A DNA stretch of 64,000 nucleotides, from contig CAZIKB010000019.1 of assembly GCA_964539665.1 (NCBI GenBank), forward strand, positions 1 to 64,000, given 5' to 3'. The position numbers and the translations under genes are program-made. This DNA comes from CAZIKB01 sp964539665 (GTDB lineage Bacteria; Zhuqueibacterota; Zhuqueibacteria; Oceanimicrobiales; Oceanimicrobiaceae). Of the stretch, positions 25,007-34,099 are shown in pieces. Below the pieces are notes generated by a model, which ran no database searches, was not told the DNA's origin, and saw only the letters and a program-made list of their open reading frames with translations. Position 1 is the first letter of the stretch. Each line of letters starts with the position of its first letter.

Positions 25007-26758
25007 TTAATCCTCCTCATCAGTAACTTGCAATTCAGTCAAAGGCAATCTAATCTCGAATTGAGTTCCGAAGCCCGGTTTGCTTTCAACTTCAATTGAA
25101 CCTCCATGAGCAGTGACTATCCCATGTACAACCGGCAAGCCTAAGCCGGTACCCTCGTCAATGTCTTTCGTAGTAAAAAAAGGCAGAAATATCTGATTTA
25201 AAATTTTTTTACTCATTCCTATGCCTGTATCTTCCACACAAAGTGTAACGTAGTTTTGAGAAGCAAATGTTTGAATTGCAATCCTCCCTCCTTCAGGTGT
25301 CGCCTGTACAGCATTGACTACCAGGTTAACCAATACCTGGTTCAATTGAGCTGAATCAGCTGTGATATCCGGCAGGTTCGTCGAAAGTGAGCGACTAAGT
25401 TCAATCCCTGACCTGGCACAGCGAGCTTCGAAGAAAGATAGCCCTTCTTCCACTACACGATTCAAATTAACTTTGGTCTTTTTTGAAGGCGTCTGCCGTG
25501 AGAATATGAGAAGTTTCTTAATGACTTCGCGAGAATAGAGTGAAGCATTGACAATTTTGCCGATATCCTTTTCCGCCTGTTTTGGCAGTCCAGCGCATTT
25601 TTTAGCAAGTTGAGCGAAACCCAATATATTGCCCAGCGGTTCATTCAGTTCGTGAGCCACACCTGCAGCAAGCTGCCCTATAGTCGCTAAACGGTCTGCA
25701 TGCAGGAGTTGAACTTCAAGTTTAGATTTTTCTTCTTCGCTTTGCTTCCGCTCAAGAATAAGTTCAATCTGTCTGGCCACGGCATTTATCAAATTTCGTT
25801 CTTCTTTGAGGAAAGGACCTTCATGAATCTCTGGTCTCTCCTCATTGTAACACACTTCTACCTTACCTCGTCGCTTCTCATTAACAACAATATCAGCTGT
25901 CTGATTATGCACACCTTCTTTGAACTCTGCTGTAATGTACGAAACATCATCTAATACTATTCTGGCGGAAGCAATTTCCGGGTAAAACCAGGCTGGAGGC
26001 AGTAGCTCGACAATACCCTGAAGAATCTTTTTAAGTAATATTCCGGGCTTTTCAACTATCTGCGCTATACCATACAGACAAGTCAATTCTTTTACACGTT
26101 CACGAAGCGCAGCCTGAGCTCTTCGAACCGCCATAGCGACTCCAAGGGTTTGGGCAACACTTTCATAAAATTCTATCTCATATTTCTTAAAGTAGTCCGG
26201 CTGTCTGCTCATCAATTGCAGAAGTCCATTGTTATTCTTGTCTATAACAAACGGGATTATGGCAAGTGATTTATAATCTCCACTAATTCCAAGCTGATAA
26301 ACGTGTTCCTGACCGGCAGACCTCAGGCGAAAGCTCAGGGGAGTTTTCAAATCCCCGGTCCAAAAACTACCATTTTTTGTGAAATTTGATAAGGATGGAT
26401 CAATCTGGCCATGGAGTATGTTTTTATATAGCTTTTCCAGCTCCGACTCTACTTGTAAACCCAGGAAAATCTCGCCGTTTTCATTTTGTTTGGCAGGCAT
26501 GCTTTCGACACTGATTGATTCTTCGTGATGTTGAATGGCTTTTGATCTGAAATATTTGTTATGTTCTTTTGTCCACAGTTCAATCGCGCTACATCCAGAG
26601 AAGTCTAATAGAATCTTAGCGATTTCGCGAATGAATTCAGTTCTGGGATAGCCCTGATTTGCATAACGCAAAATCCGGCGCGACAACACAGAAAAATTTT
26701 CGGTTAATCTGCGAGTTAAAATATGGGATGGAGTTTGTTTAACCTGACGCTTAGCCAT
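25007..26758 (-). CDS. Cytoplasmic GAF-domain sensor histidine kinase
   Basis: This 583-residue protein shows no signal peptide or membrane helix. It begins with a GAF-like sensory half (~30-220), continues with a second regulatory region and a coiled coil, then a HisKA domain with the phospho-His in AAGVAHELNEPLGNILGF (about residue 365) and an HATPase domain with DTGIGMSKKILNQIFLPFFT and GTGLGLPVVHGIVTAHGG. The HELNEP form is typical of NtrB-like kinases. It is joined to the regulator at 23657-25006. A cytoplasmic GAF sensor points to an internal signal such as redox state or a metabolite, though the ligand cannot be read from the sequence. Confidence 0.92.
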   Translation of the reverse strand: MAKRQVKQTPSHILTRRLTENFSVLSRRILRYANQGYPRTEFIREIAKILLDFSGCSAIELWTKEHNKYFRSKAIQHHEESISVESMPAKQNENGEIFLGLQVESELEKLYKNILHGQIDPSLSNFTKNGSFWTGDLKTPLSFRLRSAGQEHVYQLGISGDYKSLAIIPFVIDKNNNGLLQLMSRQPDYFKKYEIEFYESVAQTLGVAMAVRRAQAALRERVKELTCLYGIAQIVEKPGILLKKILQGIVELLPPAWFYPEIASARIVLDDVSYITAEFKEGVHNQTADIVVNEKRRGKVEVCYNEERPEIHEGPFLKEERNLINAVARQIELILERKQSEEEKSKLEVQLLHADRLATIGQLAAGVAHELNEPLGNILGFAQLAKKCAGLPKQAEKDIGKIVNASLYSREVIKKLLIFSRQTPSKKTKVNLNRVVEEGLSFFEARCARSGIELSRSLSTNLPDITADSAQLNQVLVNLVVNAVQATPEGGRIAIQTFASQNYVTLCVEDTGIGMSKKILNQIFLPFFTTKDIDEGTGLGLPVVHGIVTAHGGSIEVESKPGFGTQFEIRLPLTELQVTDEED

Positions 26759-26898
26759 TAAACCTTTGGTCCTAATAAAAATTCAGCATTATATTTCTTA
26801 AAGTAACTTTTCGTTTACTGAATAGAGAACTTCGTGCCCTGACATACGAACACTTAAAATAGCCATAAGTATTTGTTATTTAAACAAAACACTCCTGA

Positions 26899-28290
26899 TT
26901 ACCGCACTTTACTACCAAACCAATCAGAAATTTCTGCTTTCATTCCCAATTCCTCAATTTTACGATAGAAACTGGATTCGCTGAGTTTTAACTCCTTAAA
27001 GGTTTTTAAGCGGTGACCCTGTTTGAGTTTTAGTTTGGTCAAAATATAATGTCGTTCAAAATCCTTTAAAGCTTCTTTCAGAGATTTATTATAATCAATT
27101 ACAAAATTATCCCGTGAACGGTTATTTATGTTGTTTGGTAAATCACCCGCAGAAATCATGTTGCCTTCACAAAAAATCATAGCTCGTTCAATGATATTCT
27201 CCAATTCCCGTACTTCGCCTTTCCATTTAAATTGCATCAGCTTTTTCATTGCATTTGGAGCAATTCCTTCAACAGGTTTTGATAGTTCTTTTGAATATTT
27301 TCTAACAAAATGTTGTGCCAGCAAAGGAATATCTTCTTGACGCTCGGTTAGAGACGGAAGCCTTATTTCAACAACATTAAGACGATAGTAAAGATCTTCT
27401 CTGAACATTCCAGACTCGATTTCCTCAACAGGCTCTCTATTTGTTGAAGCAATAATCCTGATATCAATGGGTATGGGCTCTGTGCCGCCTATTGGAGTAA
27501 TTTGTTTACATTCAATTGCTCGTAACAGTTTCGCTTGTACATGCACAGACATGCCCGCGATTTCATCGAGAAACAGAGTGCCTTTAGATGCAACTTTTAG
27601 TAAACCATCCTTGTCTTTAACAGCGTTTGTGAAAGCTCCCCTTTTATGTCCGAACAATTCGCTTTCGAACAGAGATTCAATTACTGCGCTGCAATTAATG
27701 GTGACAAATTGGTGCTGTTTTCTGGGGCTATTAAAATGTATGGCACGAGCCACTAATTCTTTACCAGTGCCGCTGTTCCCTAAAATCAAAACATTGCTGC
27801 CAGTATTCGAGACTCTTCGAATCAGATCGAACACGTTACGCATAGATTTGCTGCAGGCAACAATATTGTTGAAATTATATTTTCTATTGAGTTCATTGTG
27901 GATAAATTGTGCTTTTTCCAGAAAGTCCTTTTGTTCCATCAAACGCCTAACTTTTAAAGCGATCTCTTCAAAATTGAGAGGTTTCAGCATATAATCAAAA
28001 GCGCCCAGACGAAGAGCCTCGATAGATGATTTTAATGTAGCGCAGCCTGTAATAATTATAACAGAAGTTTTCGGGCTTACCTGAGTTATGGTTTTAAACA
28101 GCTCAATCCCGTCCATATCCGGCAATTCCAGACTAACTATTGCTACATCAAATTTTTTATTATTAAGCTTTAAAAGGGCGCCTCTGGCAGAATCTACGCC
28201 GTCACAACGAAAGGAACTGGGATTAAATACAGACTGTAAGTCATTCTGGAAAGTTTGGTCGCTATCTGCAATTAAAATATTTCCGGCCAT
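26899..28290 (-). CDS. NtrC-family regulator with degenerate receiver (Ser at phospho site) and GAFTNA loop
   Basis: This 463-residue protein has the receiver, AAA+ and Fis-HTH layout of sigma-54 activators. The receiver keeps the acidic pair (IADSD), the Thr (IIITG) and the Lys (LKPLN), but the phospho-acceptor Asp is replaced by Ser53 in AIVSLELPDMDG. The AAA+ domain has Walker A (GNSGTGKELVAR), Walker B (LFLDEIAG) and an R-finger region, while the sigma-54 contact loop reads GAFTNA instead of GAFTGA. It may thus act without phosphorylation. It starts next to the stop of the DtxR-FeoA gene and appears to be the last gene of the Feo operon; the kinase gene follows after 140 bases. Confidence 0.92.
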   Translation of the reverse strand: MAGNILIADSDQTFQNDLQSVFNPSSFRCDGVDSARGALLKLNNKKFDVAIVSLELPDMDGIELFKTITQVSPKTSVIIITGCATLKSSIEALRLGAFDYMLKPLNFEEIALKVRRLMEQKDFLEKAQFIHNELNRKYNFNNIVACSKSMRNVFDLIRRVSNTGSNVLILGNSGTGKELVARAIHFNSPRKQHQFVTINCSAVIESLFESELFGHKRGAFTNAVKDKDGLLKVASKGTLFLDEIAGMSVHVQAKLLRAIECKQITPIGGTEPIPIDIRIIASTNREPVEEIESGMFREDLYYRLNVVEIRLPSLTERQEDIPLLAQHFVRKYSKELSKPVEGIAPNAMKKLMQFKWKGEVRELENIIERAMIFCEGNMISAGDLPNNINNRSRDNFVIDYNKSLKEALKDFERHYILTKLKLKQGHRLKTFKELKLSESSFYRKIEELGMKAEISDWFGSKVR

Positions 28291-29019
28291 TTATTCTATT
28301 TTATTGACTGGTCTCACAAATATTACTTTACATATTTTTGATTCCAAAGCTAATACGGTTTCATCAATTTTTACAACATAAGATGGTTTTTTTTGTTCAA
28401 GGCGAATTTTATTTCCAGGTACGACGCCAAAAATTGAAAGCCGCTCGAGTGTTTTGTTATGTCCTGGCGCTATGAACACAATTTTTGCATTTTCACCGAT
28501 CTCCATATCAGTAAGACTGTGAACCACAGGTTTAACATCTTTAGTAAATTTTGCGCAACAGGGACCACGAGGGATGGTGATACCGTGAGGACAAACTGGC
28601 GGGTGGCCTAAAAAGGTGCAAACACTTTCCGTGATTTCCGGACTTAAAATATGTTCAAATGCACAGGCGGTTTTAGTCATTTCTTTATCACTTACGTGAA
28701 ATACATCTGAAAGCAATCTCTCGGCTAAGAGGTGTCTCCGAATCAAAGATTCAGCTTTCTTGTGACCTTTCGGCAGGAGTTTAAAGGCGCCTTTTTTTAT
28801 AGAAATAAAACCATTTTTCTCGAGAGTTTCAGAAGTTGCCCGGGTAGCTCTGGGTACGAGCGTTAAAATAGTCTCAGAATCAAATATTCGCTTTTCGTTC
28901 ATGAGCCGGATATTTTTTAGCAAATGATCCGCTTTTTCGCTCAATGTATGTTTTTCCTTTTTTAAACACTCTTTTAAATAAATTGACCAGACTTGATTCT
29001 TCCGGCCACTGGTATCCAC
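28291..29019 (-). CDS. DtxR/MntR-family metal-dependent regulator with FeoA-like C-terminus
   Basis: The protein has an N-terminal helix-turn-helix of the DtxR type (DSETILTLVPRATRATSETLEKNGFI...), a dimerisation and metal-binding part (IRRHLLAERLLSDVFHV; CAFEHILSPEITESVCTFLGHP) and a C-terminal SH3-like FeoA domain (ENAKIVFIAPGHNKTLERLSIFGVVPGNKIRL). Such proteins repress iron uptake when metal is bound. The longest frame starts at a GTG (29019) and overlaps the zinc-ribbon gene by 140 bases; a TTG at 28944 with AAGGA nearby is an alternative, so the start is uncertain. No separate FeoA gene was found in this operon, so this domain may serve that role. Confidence 0.85.
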   Translation of the reverse strand: MDTSGRKNQVWSIYLKECLKKEKHTLSEKADHLLKNIRLMNEKRIFDSETILTLVPRATRATSETLEKNGFISIKKGAFKLLPKGHKKAESLIRRHLLAERLLSDVFHVSDKEMTKTACAFEHILSPEITESVCTFLGHPPVCPHGITIPRGPCCAKFTKDVKPVVHSLTDMEIGENAKIVFIAPGHNKTLERLSIFGVVPGNKIRLEQKKPSYVVKIDETVLALESKICKVIFVRPVNKIE

Positions 29020-29125
29020 AATTCGGACAGCAAATTAGTTGACAGTGTCTTCCAATGGGACAGCTCGAACACACCATGTTATTGCTTTTCGAAAAGCGAT
29101 TTCCACATAAATGGCAAATTATCAT
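28880..29125 (-). CDS. Small zinc-ribbon protein between feoB and the DtxR-type gene
   Basis: This 81-residue protein has four CxxC-type pairs at the N-terminus (ICHLCGNRF, VCSSCPIGRHC, ICCPNCGYQW) and a basic C-terminal half. Its ATG lies three bases after the feoB stop, and its 3' half overlaps the regulator gene in another frame. Small Cys-rich proteins often accompany FeoB; this may be a local equivalent of FeoC. The Cys-rich N-terminus and tight spacing support a real gene, although the C-terminal part could be partly a by-product of the overlap. Confidence 0.68.
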   Translation of the reverse strand: MIICHLCGNRFSKSNNMVCSSCPIGRHCQLICCPNCGYQWPEESSLVNLFKRVFKKGKTYIERKSGSFAKKYPAHERKANI

Positions 29126-29128
29126 TGA

Positions 29129-31057
29129 CTACACCAAATTTAAGAAAAAATTTAACACACCGCCCACAAAAAACGCGAATGGAATAATAAATAGAGTAAT
29201 GGCGACTGCCATTTTCCAGCCTCTTTCCTTGATGATAACAAAGAAATTTGCGATGCAAGGCACAAACAAAGTGATCGTCACCAGGCTGACCACAATTTGA
29301 TTGGAAGTTAGCAAACCGGCCCGGGCCATATTAAAAAGTCCGGCTGCCCCGTAATCCCGACGTAAAAATCCGATGAGGAAAGCCTCAGATGTCTCTTCCG
29401 GCAGCCCCATAAATCCACTTATCAGAGGAGCGCTCCAATGTTGTATTGTTAATAAAACGCCGGTTTTATGTAAAACAAATAAAATAAATGTACCTAAAAA
29501 GAAAAGCGGAACGGCCTCTTTTAAGTACCATTCCACCCGGGCTAAAGTTTTAACTGTTATGTTTTTTAAACTGGGGCGGCGAATTGGCGGAAGTTCTAAT
29601 ATAAAATCAGAACTTTCGCCTGGCAGAATTTTCGATGCAATAAAACCGACTATGATGAGTACAGCTATTACACAAAAAAGCCAAATTAACACTGCACCAA
29701 GAGTAAGTCCGCTAAGCAATCCAAGTATGACTCCTAATTGTGCTGAACACGGAATACCGAGCGCCAGCAGTAAAGTTACCAGGATTCGTTCTTTGCGTGT
29801 TTCCAATATTCGTGTGGTCAGCGTAGCCATAGTGTCACAACCAAGCCCTAAAACCATCGGCAAAACAGCTTTGCCATTTAAACCCAGGAGTTTAAATACT
29901 CGATTTAACATTACCGCCAGACGGGGCAAATATCCCGAGTCTTCCAATAATCCAAAGGCTAAGAAAAAAGTAAACACTACCGGCAATACTATTGCAATTG
30001 CATAGGAAAGGGCCATAGTGAGCAAACCGTATTGCCCGACGAACATTTCGTGAAGGAAATTTATGGGAATTAATAAAGAAAACAGTTTTTCAGACCACGG
30101 CGTAATGAACTTTCCGAACACGAATTCTTCAAGAAAATCAACCAAAGTACCTGCACCGAATACACCGACAAAAAGATACAAACCATAAAGCACTGTTAGG
30201 AGTATTGGTATGCCCCACAATGGATGCATGCTTAACCGGCCTAAAAAATCCGTAAACTTGTTGCTTTTACCTTTTTCAATTTTATATACTTTACCAAAGA
30301 TTTCGTCTGCTTTGTGCATCCGTCGTTGGTTAATAACAAGATTAATCGGCTTGGTTAGACGCTTCCGAACTTCCAGTCTGATCGCTTCAATTTTTTGAAC
30401 GCAGGCGGCATTTAAATTCTTTGCAAGCCAGGACTTCAGGCTTTCATCGCCGGCTAATATCATTAATGATAAAGCACGCTTTGAAATAGCAACATCTGGC
30501 AAACATAAAATAATTTCGGTTATACCATCCTCAATTTCCTGAGGATAAATAATTTCTAATCCGGAGGCTTTCGGACTGTTACAGATTTCATTCACCAGAT
30601 TCAACATTCCTCTGTGGTGAATAGCAACTGTTTCGACAACTGGTACTCCAAAAATTTGCATAAGAGTCGGCAGGTCAAGAGTCACACCCCGACTCTGGGC
30701 TTCATCCATCATGTTTAAATTTATGATAAAAGGAACTTTCATTTCTGCCAATTGAAGAGACAGAAATAAAGCCCGGCGTAGATTTTTAGCATCCGCGACC
30801 TGTACTACAATCCGGGGATGCTCATTTAACAAAATGTTCCTTGTGACTACTTCATCTTCGGAAAAAGGCATCAGGCTGTTAACGCCTGGTGTGTCAATTA
30901 TTACATCAGTATTACAATCATATTTACCATTCCCCTGGGAAATTTCTACTGTCGTGCCAGGATAATTAGAAACCGTTACATACCGACCTGTGAGATACCC
31001 GAAAATCACACTTTTCCCAACATTCGGATTCCCAATTAAAACTATCTTTTGAGTCAT
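29129..31057 (-). CDS. feoB: Ferrous iron transporter FeoB
   Basis: This 642-residue protein has an N-terminal GTPase (G1 GNPNVGKSVI, switch region SNYPGTTVE, G3 DTPGVNSL, G4 NLNMMDEA) and a membrane domain with two gate regions including GLGCDTMATLTTRILETRKE and GIPCSAQLGVILGL, which hold the conserved Cys. It imports Fe(II) across the inner membrane. It is shorter than the usual 700-770 residues, chiefly in the linker and at the C-terminus, but core parts are intact. It lies 9 bases after the CBS gene and precedes the zinc-ribbon and DtxR-FeoA genes. Confidence 0.95.
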   Translation of the reverse strand: MTQKIVLIGNPNVGKSVIFGYLTGRYVTVSNYPGTTVEISQGNGKYDCNTDVIIDTPGVNSLMPFSEDEVVTRNILLNEHPRIVVQVADAKNLRRALFLSLQLAEMKVPFIINLNMMDEAQSRGVTLDLPTLMQIFGVPVVETVAIHHRGMLNLVNEICNSPKASGLEIIYPQEIEDGITEIILCLPDVAISKRALSLMILAGDESLKSWLAKNLNAACVQKIEAIRLEVRKRLTKPINLVINQRRMHKADEIFGKVYKIEKGKSNKFTDFLGRLSMHPLWGIPILLTVLYGLYLFVGVFGAGTLVDFLEEFVFGKFITPWSEKLFSLLIPINFLHEMFVGQYGLLTMALSYAIAIVLPVVFTFFLAFGLLEDSGYLPRLAVMLNRVFKLLGLNGKAVLPMVLGLGCDTMATLTTRILETRKERILVTLLLALGIPCSAQLGVILGLLSGLTLGAVLIWLFCVIAVLIIVGFIASKILPGESSDFILELPPIRRPSLKNITVKTLARVEWYLKEAVPLFFLGTFILFVLHKTGVLLTIQHWSAPLISGFMGLPEETSEAFLIGFLRRDYGAAGLFNMARAGLLTSNQIVVSLVTITLFVPCIANFFVIIKERGWKMAVAITLFIIPFAFFVGGVLNFFLNLV

Positions 31058-31066
31058 TAAATATTC

Positions 31067-31555
31067 CTATTCACCAATACTCGCTACTGCCTTCAGTATA
31101 TCCAACGCTGAAACTACTCCGAAAATTTCATCCTCCACGGAAACAAACAACCGGTGGATTCTTCCTGATATCATTATCTTTGCCAATTCCTTCACGGGTG
31201 TATCTTCCTGCACACGGTAAATAAATGGGGTCATGATATCGTGAACCAGTAAGGTTTCGCTTTCCTCTATATGATAACCAGTTAATTCTTCAGTACTAAA
31301 TTGAGCTTCCCATGCTTTCAAAACAAAATCTGATGCGATTTTGTCCGAAATGATGTTTTCCCGGCGTGGTTCATTTCGGACAAGATCGCTGAGAGTTATG
31401 ACGCCAACTGGTCGGCCGTTTTCATCTACAACCGGAGCGCCCGTAATCATTCTGTCACTAAACAAATCAGCTACCTCTTCAATTGACATATTATTCCTGA
31501 CCGTGACAACAGGGGAGGTCATAATATCTTTTGCTGTACAATAAACATTAAACAT
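31067..31555 (-). CDS. CBS-domain pair protein
   Basis: This 162-residue protein consists of two CBS domains (AKDIMTSPVVTVRNNMSIEEVADLF...; VHDIMTPFIYRVQEDTPVKELAKIM...) with an intervening helical linker. CBS pairs bind adenosyl nucleotides and control partner proteins. As the first gene of the feoB operon it may report energy state to iron uptake, which is inference from position. No extra catalytic domain is present. Confidence 0.9.
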   Translation of the reverse strand: MFNVYCTAKDIMTSPVVTVRNNMSIEEVADLFSDRMITGAPVVDENGRPVGVITLSDLVRNEPRRENIISDKIASDFVLKAWEAQFSTEELTGYHIEESETLLVHDIMTPFIYRVQEDTPVKELAKIMISGRIHRLFVSVEDEIFGVVSALDILKAVASIGE

Positions 31556-31695
31556 AGCATTTGCTTCCTTTCAACTCCCTGCTGCGAATATTGCATCAGG
31601 AAATTATATTTCCAAAGCATGAATAATAATTTCTACCCTTGTTTTAAGGTACAATAAAAAAATAACTGATCAAAATTATTTATTTACAACCAAAC

Positions 31696-32130
31696 TCATA
31701 GCTTGTAAACAATATCTGCCAGGGCTTCATAATCATCATGCGCGGAGCGAAAAGTATCCATAATTTCTTCATCGCTCCCTGTTTGACAGGTTTCATAAAA
31801 GGCTTTGGTTTTACTTAATAGTCCGTTGATTATGTTACTCAACTCATCTTTTTTGGCTTCAAATTTGGATGGTATCTCAACCGCTGCAATTTTTTCAGCG
31901 CCCTTCAAAAGCGCAGAGGCATTTTCTTTCAATGTTGCCACATCTTCATCAGGAAGAGCCTGATGCATGAGCGGCCTGAGTACACGATGATACTCATCCA
32001 TTAATTCTACCAGGCTTTTGGGGGCAGCCCCGGAACTTTCCTCCGTAGTCTCCGAAGTTTTTTGACAACCAAAATTAAAAATTAAGCTAAACACTAAAAT
32101 GAAAACCATGTACATACTTTTTTTGTTCAT
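31696..32130 (-). CDS. Small helical lipoprotein, unknown function
   Basis: This 144-residue protein begins with a lipoprotein signal and lipobox (LIFNFGC) and continues as predicted helices that include His residues (EYHRVLRPLMHQAL; AHDDYEALADIV). The shape suggests a four-helix bundle such as cytochrome c', but there is no CxxCH haem site. It stands alone between the Feo operon and the fumarase genes and is probably anchored in a membrane facing the periplasm. Confidence 0.75.
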   Translation of the reverse strand: MNKKSMYMVFILVFSLIFNFGCQKTSETTEESSGAAPKSLVELMDEYHRVLRPLMHQALPDEDVATLKENASALLKGAEKIAAVEIPSKFEAKKDELSNIINGLLSKTKAFYETCQTGSDEEIMDTFRSAHDDYEALADIVYKL

Positions 32131-32232
32131 TACAGCACCCTCCTCAATTAATATTATTATTGTTCACTAATAAAAATACATTTAAAAATGTGTCAATGTG
32201 CAATATGTATTAAGAAAAATCAAAAATAGCAA

Positions 32233-32847
32233 CTAAAATTCAGCCAGAATTGCTTCTAACTCCTTTTTAGATGCGGCCTCTACTTTTTCGTGCAGACTAC
32301 CGCCATGGGAATCCATAGTTACAACAACAGGGAAATTTTCAACACGGATTTTCCAGAAGGCTTCGGGCACGCCGAATTCCATTTTGTAAACATCAACCAC
32401 TTCTTTCACAGCCTCAGCTAAAACAGCTGCTGCTCCGCCAACTGCATGTAAATAAACGGCTTTATGTTTCTTGCAAGCCGCCAAGGTCTTGGGGCCCATA
32501 CCGCCTTTGCCTATGACTCCTTTTAAGCCGAAATGTTCAATAATCAGGTGCTCATAGGGCTCTTCGCGAATGCTGGTGGTGGGGCCGGCCGCCACGAATT
32601 CCCAACCGCCGTTTGTTTTGCGAACTACCGGACCACAGTGATAAATTACTCCGCCATTAAGCTCCTGCTTTAAAATTTCAAATAATTCTTTTTCACTCTC
32701 AGGGGGTGAACTTTCAATAAAACTGTCCACCATGTACTTATGAGCCGCATCACGGGCGGTGAACATGACGCCGGATAAAGACACCTGATCGCCTACTTTT
32801 AATTTTTCTATTTCGTTACTTGAAATTGGAATATTTAATTGAATCAT
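32233..32847 (-). CDS. Class I fumarase / tartrate dehydratase beta subunit
   Basis: This 204-residue protein corresponds to the C-terminal half of class I fumarases, with GPTTSIREEPYEHLIIEHF and the GKGGMGPKTLAACKKH loop, plus MDSHGGSLH near the end. It pairs with the alpha subunit 119 bases upstream to hydrate fumarate to malate with a [4Fe-4S] cluster. L-tartrate dehydratase has the same layout, but the company of mdh, gltA and malic enzyme favours fumarase. Confidence 0.9.
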   Translation of the reverse strand: MIQLNIPISSNEIEKLKVGDQVSLSGVMFTARDAAHKYMVDSFIESSPPESEKELFEILKQELNGGVIYHCGPVVRKTNGGWEFVAAGPTTSIREEPYEHLIIEHFGLKGVIGKGGMGPKTLAACKKHKAVYLHAVGGAAAVLAEAVKEVVDVYKMEFGVPEAFWKIRVENFPVVVTMDSHGGSLHEKVEAASKKELEAILAEF

Positions 32848-32966
32848 TTTTTTCTCCTTAAATTTAATATCTCAGGACATCAAAACTTGTCCATATTGAG
32901 ACAAATAAAATCTACCTGAGCGAACTCTCGTTTGCAATGACCTTATTGGCTGGTTTCGTTCAAGCA

Positions 32967-33845
32967 TCAGACAAACTCCGCCACACCGTTTTTCAACACC
33001 ATGCTTTTCCTTCTATCCGCCCAACACATGTATGAGATTGAAACAAAATAGCTCGCCGGCAGACGATGCATCCAATCCATTTTTACGCCAAGTACTGTGG
33101 TTTTTCCTCCAAAACCCATGGGACCAATTTGCAGACGATTGGCTTTTTCAAGCAATTCCTCTTCAACTTTTCGAAGGATTTCGTTTTCGTTTTGGTCGTC
33201 AAGTTTACGGAACAACTGCTTTTTTGATAACACAAAAGATGTACCGCGATCACCTCCTACTCCCACACCCAGAATTCCCGGCGCACACCCCTGACCCTGG
33301 GCCTGATAAACTGCATCAATGACAACTTTCTTGATTCCGGAAATATCTCGCCCGGCTTTTAACGGTGCATAAGGTAGCCGATACTGCGCCCCAACATTCT
33401 CAGAGCCCCCGCCTTTCAGCATGAGATCAATTTTTACATAATCGTTTTCCCATTCATTAAAATGGATTGTGGGAAAACCTTTACCCAGGTTGTTGCCTGA
33501 ATTCGCACCCGTTAATGAATCCACAGCGTTCGGCCGCAGATAGCTTTTTTCGCTTGCTTCTTTAATAGCCTCATGAATCTGAGTTTTCATTTGAATGGTC
33601 GAGAATCCTGATGGGTAGTAAACGTAAAAATTCGGCGTCCCGGTGTCCTGACAAATAGGTGTCGAGTTTATTCGTGCCATATCAATGTTTTGTAAAATAA
33701 CCTTGAAAACGCCTGCAGCCGAAGAGTTTGAATCTTCCTTTGCCAGGGCTCCCTGCAATTTCTTTTCCACATCTTCAGGCAATTCCGTGGATGTTCTGCG
33801 AACGAGTTCAAGAACATTTTCTTTGAAATTATTCATCGTACTCAT
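32967..33845 (-). CDS. Class I fumarase / tartrate dehydratase alpha subunit
   Basis: This 292-residue protein carries the iron-sulfur half of class I fumarase. Cluster cysteines lie in STPICQDTGTPNFYV, GQGCAPGILGVGVGGDRG and SYMCWADRRK. The split into two genes is common in anaerobes, archaea and the FCB group. The enzyme is oxygen-sensitive, which fits the nearby rubrerythrin and other anaerobic traits. It precedes the beta subunit gene. Confidence 0.92.
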   Translation of the reverse strand: MSTMNNFKENVLELVRRTSTELPEDVEKKLQGALAKEDSNSSAAGVFKVILQNIDMARINSTPICQDTGTPNFYVYYPSGFSTIQMKTQIHEAIKEASEKSYLRPNAVDSLTGANSGNNLGKGFPTIHFNEWENDYVKIDLMLKGGGSENVGAQYRLPYAPLKAGRDISGIKKVVIDAVYQAQGQGCAPGILGVGVGGDRGTSFVLSKKQLFRKLDDQNENEILRKVEEELLEKANRLQIGPMGFGGKTTVLGVKMDWMHRLPASYFVSISYMCWADRRKSMVLKNGVAEFV

Positions 33846-34099
33846 AATTAAGTCCTTTTTAATTTAATAAAATTCTGTTGTTTATTGTAAGTATGAATGA
33901 CTCTTGATTTTGCAATTGAGCATATTGAATGAATAAACCTGACATAAACAGTTGTCTAAACAAATCATCGATTATAATAAATAGATGTTATAAACCAAAC
34001 GGAATAGTCATTAAGTCATTATTAACGAAAGAAACAATAAATGACCTGATGACAGCGCAGCGAATGATTCAATGACATATTTATTGCACAGTAATTAAT

